A stretch of DNA of 64,000 nucleotides from Aplectana chamaeleonis (taxonomy: Eukaryota; Nematoda; Chromadorea; Rhabditida; Cosmocercidae): assembly GCA_029168955.1 (NCBI GenBank), contig JAPDOI010000153.1, positions 426,001 to 490,000 on the forward strand, given 5' to 3'. The translations under genes were made by a program, and so were the position numbers. A model generated the notes under the pieces. It had not been told where the DNA came from. It worked only from the letters and a program-made list of their open reading frames with translations, and made no database searches. Position 1 is the stretch's first letter, and every line of letters begins with the position of its first letter. This document shows positions 46,696 to 56,800 of this stretch, piece by piece.

Positions 46696-49600
46696 CTATA
46701 ACTCTTTATCCTTACATGCACAAACCAAATACATTTCAGAACTCGAGTCCCTACTCGAGACTGGCTTAAAAATTCTAACTTGATTAAAGTACTTCAATAG
46801 TTCCAACATAAAAGACTGCCGATAATCGCCATCCCACAATTTACAGATAAACATGCCATCAGAAGATAGCTGGAATAGGGGCGCAACAGGAGCAAGAGAA
46901 TCTTCTCGGGGAGACTGTTGAGAAGGAGCAAACAAGTGGAAAACAGTTCGACACAGATTCACCAACCGTAGATGATCAGTGGCGCCGTCACCTAAAATGT
47001 GTGCATTTGAGAGCTAGAGATCAACCATACCCTACTTTTCACGATCTCCTTAAATAGGCCTCTCGAGCCATTGAATAAAGGCAAGGAGACAAGGAAACCC
47101 CAATTCTCCTACGGAACTCTGTTTCAAAACACCTAAAGCTGCCGAGATGTCGTACGTTCACGCCGTGGCAGTGTGGAGGAAAGAAGATCACCTCTATGCA
47201 AACCGACGTCACCCCCTCCGCGAAGAGGGTTTTTGTCATGGGAGAGGTGCTGGTCGGCCGCGTCTCTCCTTCGGATTCTCCTGCTAAGGGCCGGCGTGGA
47301 GAGGAATCCTGGACCCGCTCAGAAGTATTTATGCGCCACGTGTGGCAATGATGTTAACTGGAGACATACCAGCGTCCAGTGCTTCGGATGCCAAAGGTGG
47401 GAGCATCTCTCCTGTTCGGGTCTCAGCTCTGTGAAGCATCATAACTCTGCTTTTCGCTGTATTTTATGCACTTCACCTACCAACTCTGATTCCTCTTCCT
47501 CAAATCGCCCCTTTCCATTGTACATATCAATCTCAACGGCCTTCGTGCCAAACTTTCTTAGCTCTCTCTCTCTTCGCACGTACTTACCATCCAGACGTGA
47601 ACATGGTTCAAGAAACCAAGCTCTCTCCATCCCCTACCTATCCGCATCCTAATATCCCGGGCTACACTGCCTTCCATGCTCCAAGGTCAGCTCTTGGCGG
47701 AGGAGTTTCAACCATTGTTTTATCCTCTCTCCCGTCCCACCTCATACCAAACACCCCCACGGATGGTACTCTCGAGTACCTTACAATCCATCTCCCCCTT
47801 AAAACTCCCCTTTCTCTGTTTAACATCTATATTACCCCTACCACCTCATGCCCCTCCTCCTACAATCCCATTCCTCTTCTCAAACAACTCAACGATTATT
47901 CCCTCTCATCATCAGTTGTTTTCGCGGGCGACTTTAATGCCCACACCTTCTGCTCGTCCCTTGGTTCTGATGCTAGAGGAGAAGAAGTCGAAGAATGGGC
48001 TGAGGAGTGCGATCTGGTCATCTTAAACGATGATCGGCCCACTCGTCTCCCTGCCAACGGCCGATCTTCTAGCCCAGACATAGCTCTTGTCTCTTCCAAC
48101 CTTCCCAACGCTTGCTCATGGTCTACCTCAACAACATTGTCTAGTGATCATGTTCCCGTCTTTGTGCACATCGATCTCTCAAACTCTCTTGCTCCTTATT
48201 CTGGTGTTCGTCAACGTTTTTATCTCAATTTAGGCCAAGCAGACTGGTGCCTGTACAGTGAGGTTGCGCTACGCCTAGCGGCCGATTACCCGTGGAATGG
48301 CAATGTGCACCAGGAGCATCACTTATCTGATGGAATTCGCAGGGCCATGAAGGCGGCTATCCCTGTTGGCCGAGTTAAGACGTTCTATCCAAACGTCACC
48401 AGAGAAGTTCTTCAGAAAATTAGGACTAGAGATGCCAGAAGAGCAGTTGACCATCTAGACCCTGTCGTCACTCAGCTGGATGGCGAGATCAGAAAAGATC
48501 TCGACCAGCACAAGAAAGAACAGTGGGAAAAATTCACAGAACAGTTGAATTTCAAGACGGACAGTGGAGCTACTTGGAAGGTGCTTCGGAAACTATCGGG
48601 AAAGAGCTTGCCAGCCACCATCTCCACTATTGAGTTCGGTAATAACGTTTTCAAGTCAGGAAAGGAAGCCGCCTACTCTCTCGGTAAAAGTTTCTTTGTC
48701 ACGAGTACAAGGCGAGGTCCGCAAAATAGAGTGACAGTAAGACAGCTGTGCCGCCTCCCGCTCATGTGCACGGCCGAAGCGTTCACTGTGGCGCAAGTAG
48801 AGAAGATTATAAAGGACATGCGGAACTCCAAAGCTGTCGGTCCGGACGGCATTTGTCCTTCTGTACTGAAGAAACTCCCAACTGAGATCCTTCCGCTCAT
48901 CGTTGATATGATTAACACTTCGTTCAGCTCTTGCACTATTCCGCAAAACTGGAAGACAGCCAACGTCATCCCGTTGCCCAAGCCTGGCAAACCTCATTCA
49001 TCAGTAAAGGGATATCGTCTTATTAGCTTGATGTCACCTTTCGCCAAGGTGGCCGAAAAGCTCATTGCCAAGGATCTAGCGGAGCACAACGAGAAGCAGT
49101 TGTTTCAACATGGGTTCAGAAGGCTACATTCCACAACGACGGCGTTGCTAGAAATTACCAGCTATGCTATCGACGGGTTCAACTTTAACAAGCCATTGAG
49201 AACTGTAGCTGTTGCGTTGGATCTCACCAAGGCATTTGATACGGTTAACCTTGGAGTCCTGTCAAGCAACATACTGGAGTCGTCAATACCATCTTGGCAG
49301 AAGCGCTGGATATCGGCCTTTATTAAAGGTCGGCGGGCAAGAGTCCTGTTTCAGAACCATGTCTCCAACAGTATTCCTATGGCAGCTGGAGTCCCTCAGG
49401 GCGGGGTTCTATCGCCAGCCCTCTTCAGTCTGTACCTCGAAGATATGCCTGAGCCTCCACAGGACATCAAGGTCGTCGCGTATGCTGATAACATAACAAT
49501 CATGTGTCGAGACCGGGACTTACAGGTGGCCGCCAATAAGATCAACGAGTACCTGATCACACTGAAGAGCTTTTTCGACCGCAAGATGCTAAGGATCTTT

Positions 49601-52354
49601 GCAGCCAAGTCGTCAGTGTCCGTTCTCACGACGGACCCATCCGAGCACAGCGCTCATCCGGACGTCGTGTGGGATGGAGACCAATTGCCTGCTGCTCGCT
49701 TTCCAAAGCTGCTCGGTCTTGTGCTCGATCCGTCACTCAAGTTTCATAAGAATACCGAGCAGAAGCAGGCAGTCGTTAAGGCTAAGCTCAACGTTCTCAG
49801 GGCCCTGGGCGGCACTTCGTGGGGTAGCAGCAAGGAGACTATACTCACAACGTATAAGGCAATTCTTCAGCCCGCCCTGGAGTACGCCGCACCGGTTTGG
49901 CAGCATCTCGTCTCAGAATCCTCCTGGGCAAAGATGCAACGAGTACAAAATGCTGCTCTCCGTATCGCCACCGGATGTGCAAGGAGTTCCCCAATCGAGC
50001 ACCTGCATGCTGAGACCCGTCTATTACCAGTGAAGGAGCACTGTCAGCTCCAGGCCCAGCAACTCCGCATTAACATTATAAAGCAACCAAATCACCCGTC
50101 GTGGAGAGTGCTATACCCCGTGAGAGAGAGAGAAGTATAAGGAAGCCATTCGCCGATGCTCCAAACAAAGTCAATTTGCAAAGATGGCACGACTCACAGC
50201 AAGAACGACTCCGTCTTTTGCGCGAGGAGCACACCAAGTTCGTACGGTGTCATTTTATGAAGGCGGCCATAAATCCTATACTAGGAGATATACCGCCCCC
50301 CATCTGCACCTCAGAGTCTCAACTCGGAAGAAGGGCGAGATGCACGCTCGCATCATTACGCTGTGGTCACTCTACAATGCTAATGTTTTATGTCAGCAAG
50401 ATTGACAGCAGCAAATCTGATGTGTGCCCGGACTGCGGTACTGTCGGCCATGATACGGCACATTTATTTAATTGTCCGGAGAGACCTACCACGCTGACAC
50501 CAATGGACCTATGGACGAATCCACTACTGGTCGCCCAGTTCCTCCGCCTATGACAAAACCCTCTATGTGGCTGCAAAGAAGAAGAAGAAGAAAACACCTA
50601 AAAAGAGCACTTGAAGCGCGTACCATAACCGCTTACAAGCCTTTGTTTTCAACATTACATTTTTTATATTCCATTCCAAAACGATGGATAACCGACAAAA
50701 GATTCCAACTTTACAAATCCCAATCTCGCAGGCAGTATGAACGCTCACATAAGTGGCTGCGATAGCCACGTTAACGGTTGCATACGACCTGTATCAGAGT
50801 GCTTGGAACACCAATGGGAGCATCAAAAACGAATCGAAATGATCGTGTTTGAACCGTTTCCATCAGTTGCCTAACAGAATGCAGGATAATACAGACATAT
50901 TATAATAGAAATCTAGTTAATCAAACTATTTCTGTCATAGACCCCATTTTATACTGCTATTACTCTGAATTATCACACATTTTCTCACGTTCCACCATTT
51001 CATTCTGTTACTCGTAAGGGTGAGAAAATGCAGACTTACGAGACAGAATTGCCCGATACTGTCATGCTAGAGTTTTCAGCGCATTAGGCTTCTTTCAGAG
51101 AGCGATCGCCGCGCGACGCGATGGGTTGATAACCCTGAGGATCGATCGAGATCGAGTCGCACGTCGATCTGTATTCAAAAACATGCCATAGCGGCGATCA
51201 GCGATGGAAGTGTGAAATATGGCATGAAGGCCTATTTGTGGTGTTACTTCAACCATGTTTGTGAGCGTACATGATATGGTTGAATTATCGGTTGTTTCAT
51301 CAAGGCCAGCTTTAAAACTTGCCGGTTGACGACTCGGGATTGCACAAATATGATCACTCTGGCTCGTAATTGGCGCTTGAAACGGCGTTCGCACTGTACT
51401 AGGATAACAGTGGGTCTACTTACGTTATTATTGCAACCATTTTGAAGCGAGCGTATATGCCGCTCTCAAGGCTGGCTAAACAGCCTGTCCCTATGAAGTC
51501 CGCAAAATAATATTGCTTCTTTTAGCGAGAAAGAAAAACTAGCTTTGAATTTAGCTGGCACCCGCAAGACATTTCTTTCATTGTGTCTAGAAAGCTTTCG
51601 TGCCTATGAAATCACGCAGTTGAATGCGAAGCGGAACACATGCGAATTGAGTGAGCCCAGTCTTTATGATCTAATGCTCACCTGTTGGATTCGGAGCCAT
51701 ATCACTGAGCACCACATCAACTTGTCTCCCACTCAACTTTTTTGCAATCAACTTCTGCACAGTTGGCGATGTAATGTCCGATAAAGACAGGAGATCAGCT
51801 CCAGGTAGAGGAGATACAAGCTAAATGATGATTGCACCGAAAGACACACCTTTGTCGTATGATTTGCCACACCAAGAAGAATATTACTAACCAGGTTTGC
51901 ACAGGGTACTTGATATCTACTCTTTTCAAATTGAACTGCTTTGCTCACCTGCATATCAACTCCCAGTAGATATCCTGGAACACCCTTCTCATTCAATCTG
52001 CACCTTTGAACGACTACCTGACTCCACGAGCCCGGTGCACATCCAATATCCAGGACAGTCATTCCTAAACTAAAAAGTACGCTCAAAGATGGCACCACTG
52101 CATCACAATGCAATGACTCTTTCGCACTATGAAAACCACTAACCAGGTCTCAATATCGCAAATCGCTCGTCCATTTCAATGAGTTTGAAGGCAGATCTAG
52201 CTCTATACGAATGCTCACGAGCCTTCACCGCAAATTCATCAGTCATTTGCCTTCTCAGATATCTTTTCGTCGTGGATTTCGCCTTTGAGGCGAATAATCG
52301 CAACAAGGACCTTGGGAAAGGCCAAAGTCCAGCACCATTACCTACGCACATCAT
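46696..52354 (-). CDS. MRM2: MRM2, mitochondrial 2'-O-rRNA methyltransferase (FtsJ/RrmJ family)
   Basis: MRM2 methylates a U in the A-loop of mitochondrial large-subunit rRNA using SAM. Four exons join in phase: 52144-52354 (MMCVGNGAGLWPFPRSLLRL, an Arg-rich mitochondrial leader, then FAVKAREHSYRARSAFKLIE), 51949-52064 (VLDIGCAPGSWSQVVVQR, the SAM-binding motif), 51682-51820 (DVVLSDMAPNPT, with catalytic Asp) and 46696-46991 (GMFICKLWDGDYRQS, VRIFKPVSSRDSSSEMYLV, with catalytic Lys and the terminal SSE motif). The K-D-K-E residues expected for the family are present. About 253 residues, the usual size. The start was chosen because TTTCCAG immediately precedes ATGATG, a probable trans-splice acceptor. 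Intron 3 is 4.7 kb because of a full-length retrotransposon. Confidence 0.94.
47138..50590 (+). mobile_element. APE-type non-LTR retrotransposon, copy 2, inside MRM2 intron
   Basis: It has perfect 12-bp flanking duplications, AAAACACCTAAA (47126-47137, 50591-50602), a 5' end GCTGCCGAGATGTCGTACG and a 3' end GGCTGCAAAG(AAG)n. At 3453 bp it is uninterrupted and the youngest-looking of the three copies. It is antisense to MRM2. Confidence 0.95.
47173..50553 (+). pseudogene. 2A-like / PHD-like finger / endonuclease / RT polyprotein, copy 2
   Basis: The N-terminal part reads through a Leu-rich stretch ending GVERNPGP (47293-47316), then a finger (CATCGNDV...CFGCQRWEHLSC). A one-base deletion near 47513 shifts the frame; the endonuclease and RT then run unbroken from 47597 to 50140: [58 protein letters not shown] and YADN at 49481-49492. 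The second catalytic Asp of YADD is Asn here, while copies 1 and 3 have YADD. A two-base expansion in a GA run near 50135 shifts the frame again before the CPDCGTVGHDTAHLF knuckle. So this copy is immobile despite its intact ends. Confidence 0.92.
51095..51230. repeat. MITE, CGATCGCCGCGCGACGCG family, copy 2
   Basis: It is colinear with 31560-31690 (GATCGATCGAGATCG and CACGTCGATCTG blocks) and lies in MRM2 intron 3. Confidence 0.65.
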
Positions 52355-53836
52355 CTGGAAACGTATTTCAGTCAAATCTAAACTTGATCATCTATCCAGC
52401 GCAAAAAAAAACAGAAAAGCAAAGGTAAGGACCGGGGCCCCCTCGTTGAGACAAACAGTAACTCAATGGGTGGTAAAATGCAGGCACAAAAAAAAACATA
52501 TATTCATTTTCAAACCAAACAACTAAAATTTCGAAACATCAACGTGAAAACAGAAAGTATTTACATCAAATTCAGTAACGAGCAGTATCACAGAATCTAT
52601 CCAATGTAACTGAAATCTAACGGAACTAACGCAACAAAGAAATATTACAACTCCACGAGCCGACCTACTTCATCCACTGAACGCGCATTGTGAGGATTAT
52701 TAAAGGAATGAACGGAAGTAAGCAATCAACGATGGAGCAAACACGGTCAAGCGGGGTCGTGAAATTGGCCGCGGGGTCGCAAAAATTTTGATACGAAAAT
52801 GAAGGTTAAGGGAGGATCGCGAAAAAATCGGACCAAAAATGAAAATTTGGTGAGGATATCCCGAAAATTCTCGATATTTTTGGTCACCAAAGGGAAGGAT
52901 CGTAGCATTGCTCAGGTTTTAGATGCTTGAGCCCGACTACTAAACGAATTTTCGACGTCTGACAGTTTTAATAATCAAATATATTATTTTGGCTTTCCGA
53001 ACGAGCCGAATATCCAAACACCGTATACTCCGATTTTATGAATAAGTTCCTCGAGAGGAAGGGGGGGGGGGGTAAGAAACGCAAAACTTTTCGATTATGA
53101 AAAAAACTGATGGTGTGAGGGGTCGCTCCGATTTCGAAAAATTACGCAACTCCCGCTAGACTTTGGGTGCAAACCCTCTGTCCCAAGTTGATAGGTCAAA
53201 ACTAATGATGGCCTATGTATAGTCAGTGAAATCTGCTAAAGTGTGATGGCTGTGAATGACCGAAAAATTAAGCCCGAGACAACTCGTCCACCGACGTCTG
53301 GCCATTCACATTCACAATCTCTGAGAGACCGTTACGTCGTTCAGGGTCAAGCGGGGTTGTAAAATTCCTCAACGGGGAGTCGAAAATTTATGGGCCGGAA
53401 TTGAAGCTTAAAGAAACCGCGAAAATTTCGGACCAAAAAAGAAAACTCACTTTCCACTGCTGAAAATTTTCAACATTTATTTTTCCAATAAAAGTGCCCC
53501 AAAATTACACCTTGGGGGTCGCAAATTTTGAATTTCTAGAAAAAAAACTTTGATGGCCGGAGGGGGCTCCGATTTCGGAATTTCACGAAATTCTGCTTGG
53601 CGATGATTTCGTTCGTAGTGGTTTTTGAGCAAATTTAAATTCTCTACAAGACAAGCGAAAGAACTAAAAATCTATTCTGAGCTTGGACTTTGCTTTTACT
53701 GTCGATTTTAGAATGAAATCCCAGTCACGCAACATGTTGTACTGCAGGCGCAGCACGATGTTAACCGTGCTGGGCCTGCAGTAACATGAAAAAATAGAAA
53801 ATACGAAGAAAAATATATCATTGATATGACTACATG
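52355..53836. other. Spacer between CIAO2B stop and MRM2 start
   Basis: 1.48 kb. It contains old repeats with GGTCAAGCGGGGTCGTGAAATT and GCGAAAA..TCGGACCAAAAA blocks, recurring at 52750, 53350 and 60900-61330. A poly-G run lies at 53062-53072, and CTGCAGGCGCAGCAC/GTGCTGGGCCTGCAG forms an inverted repeat at 53741-53782. No gene is seen. Confidence 0.5.
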
Positions 53837-56800
53837 CTAATTAGGCAGAGCAAGACACTGGTTCACCGCATGCATCAAGCCGGAATTTTCCATAGCAGCA
53901 GCGACTCTTTCTTTATCAGCGAGTTGACGATTGATGGCCTCCTCAGTATTGTGACTACCCTCAGTTATTGCAACTCGTACCTGGAAGAAAACCACCAGAA
54001 ATCTATCAAAACTTTGAAAATATGGATTTTCAATTCATATTTGGCTAAAAAATAATCAGAATCCCTGGCACTCTTCCACTTTTCGGACTTCAGAGCTTGA
54101 GCTCTTCTCAGGCACTCGGGGGGACGGCCCGCCACACTTTTGAGGCCGAATCGGCCATCCCCCAACCTTGAGAGTCATTCGGCCATCCGCGCCCGTTCTC
54201 AACCGCGACGTAGATTCTCGACCGCGACGCGTCTACGCACATCGGCAGTTACAGCCATCCGCGCCCCTACGCAGTTGCTCAAGATCATCAACATGTTTAA
54301 AGCAAACTATTAACAATGTTGCTGGTATAAAAGGGTCCTCATCTCACCGTGTGCCTCAGTCGGCTCTTCGGAGCCGGACCTGGAAGGTGGCCTCGAGTCA
54401 CTTCCCAGAAGATCCACCGGATACCGGAGGATAATTTTTGTCGCCGAGGGGAGAGGGCTCCCCACGGCTAGGGGGGGATGGTACCCAACTGGGGGCCATC
54501 TCCCCACGGTCCACGGTGGGGTGCACCCCACTGCGGACCGTGGCGGTGGGGTCACCCCCTCCCCTCCGTAGGGATCCCAACAGGGGTTATCCTTGTGGGC
54601 TGTCCCCGCTTCCCCTGTGCGAATCCGGAAACTCCGAAAATGGGCATGGACAGTTTTTGAGCCGCTTACGGACAAATTTTGGACCGCTCGGGGATCGAGG
54701 ACCGACAGATTTTACAGAAGGACGCCGATCCGCGCACCCTTCGACATCGATGCGCTGATCGGAGGCGCGGCTAAGCGGCCAATGGTGCGGCGGCCGTAGC
54801 CCCCGAGTGCCCGAGATGATGTTCAAACTGTATGCAGAAGGGGTTACTTGAGATGCTGAACCTGAATATGACGTCCATTATCAGACCTTAGCAAGCTTAC
54901 GCAACATTACGCTACTCAAACCGAAGGCCAGAATTTCAGATTATGCTGAATCTTGTCCAGGAAAGTTCTTCGAAATGCTATTACAGATTCAACACCCTTT
55001 TTGGTTTCGGAAAGATGCGGGTAGGTTGAGGCATGCAAAAAATATCGTTCGGCTACCGTGACCTGTCCAAATTCTTCGAAAATTGGAAAATGGGCTGCTG
55101 ACTTGTGATCGGCGCAGAACGATATTCCCCTGGGCGAAATTTCGGCCAAACTTGAGCTCTGCTGAGACCTTACATAGCGGCTCGCCATAGCTAATTCTAT
55201 CCAAACTATTCCACACTACGGTTGAAGTGAGGCCAGGAGGGATTGAAAACAGCTAGACTTGAGTATAAACCTGCGAAAATCGGGCAAATGCATAACACAC
55301 GTTCACAAAAAGAACCGCAAGAAAAATTACACTTTCATAAAATTATTTTGCGAAAAGGCAGCAACTCCGAAAGCAACAGACTCAAAAAGTAGTAATTGTT
55401 TGTTGAACTGGACTACGAGGTTGATATACAGTTTATTGGCTTACGTACGTTTCGGCGGGATCGCCTTCTTCAGAGCCTGGAGAGAACAAATCAGAAATAT
55501 GCTTACCCGGCCAAATGTCGGCTAAACCTTACTGAGATTCGATGGAAATTTCTTCAAAACGTAGTCGAAAGCAGAAAATTTAAGAAGTTACCGCACCTTG
55601 GCAGGAAACTCGCTAGATGGATCATCACCATAGAATGGTTGGCGGAAAACGGAGCACAGGACGAGACCGCTGTCTCTCGACGTTAAAATGCGAGTCTGAG
55701 GTAGGTCTTGAGTTCTCCAGCTATAGATAGGCATTCCCCCGCCAAACGCCAACAGTTCTATGGTGATGATCCATCTAGCGAGTTTCCTGCCGAGGTGCGG
55801 TAACTTCTTAATTTTTCTGCTTTCGACTACGGTTTGGGAAAATTTCTCTCGAATCTCTTCTTCTTCTTTGCAGCCGCGAAGAGAGTAATTGCTATAGGTT
55901 CAGAAACTGGGCGACCAGCGTTGGATTCGTCCAAAGGTCTGTTGTAGTCAATGTTGTAGGGTTTTTTGGATAGTTGAATAAGTGTAGGGTATTGTGGCCA
56001 GGACCACCACAGTCCGGGCAAACGTCGGGAGTGCTATTGTCGATCCTGTTCACGTAGGACTTCAGGAACGTTGAGTGCCCACAGCGCAACGAGGCTAGAG
56101 TGCATCTGGCACGTCTACTAAGCTGAGACTCAGACTCAGAAACTCGAGGCGGCACAGTACCCAGAATAGGATCAACAGCCGCTCTTTCCAGATACCCTCC
56201 GACGAAATGGGTGTGCTCCTCGCGCAACAGACGGAGGCGTTCTTGATATGAATCGTGCCATCTTTGCAGATCGACTTTATCTGGAGCATCGGCAAAAGGT
56301 TTTCTGATGCCTCCCTCTCTTACAGGCTCAAGTACTCTCCAAGATGGGTGGTTGGGCTGCTTGACGATGTTAATGTACAGCTGCTGGGCCTGGAGCTGAC
56401 AGTGCTCCTTTACGGGTAGCACCCGTGTCTCGGCGTGTAAATGCCCAATTGGCGAACTCCTAGCACATCCGGTGGCTATCCGAAGAGCAGCGTTTTGTAC
56501 ACGCTGCACCTTAGTCCAGGATGAGTTCGACACTAAGTGCTACCAAACCGGTGCCGCATACTCTAGGGCGGGCTGCAGTATAGCCTTATACGTGGTCAGA
56601 ATAGTTTCCTTACTGCTGCCCCATGATGTACCTCCCAGTGCCCTTAGCACATTGAGTTTAGCTCTTACAATTGCTTGCTTTTGCTCGGTGTTCTTGTGAA
56701 ACTTCAGCGACGGATCGAGTATAAGGCCGAGTAGCTTGACGAAGCGAGCAGCAGGCAGGCGATCTCCACCCCAGCTGACATCGGGATGGGCGCTGTGCTC

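Larger units (their letters stand above)
54109..54813 (+). mobile_element. TATA-hairpin TIR element, copy B
   Basis: The left end CAGGCACTCGGGGGGACGG pairs with the right end (inverse of CGGGCACTCGGGGGCTACGG). The centre holds TATAAAA at 54326, a leader hairpin (GGCTC-TTCG-GAGCC), the GTGGC/GTCAC hairpin at 54387, ATAATTTTTG at 54431-54440, a strong second hairpin at 54443-54468 and a G-run. It is homologous from the TATA box to the G-run with copies A and C, though the terminal thirds differ. 705 bp, antisense to CIAO2B. Confidence 0.7.
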
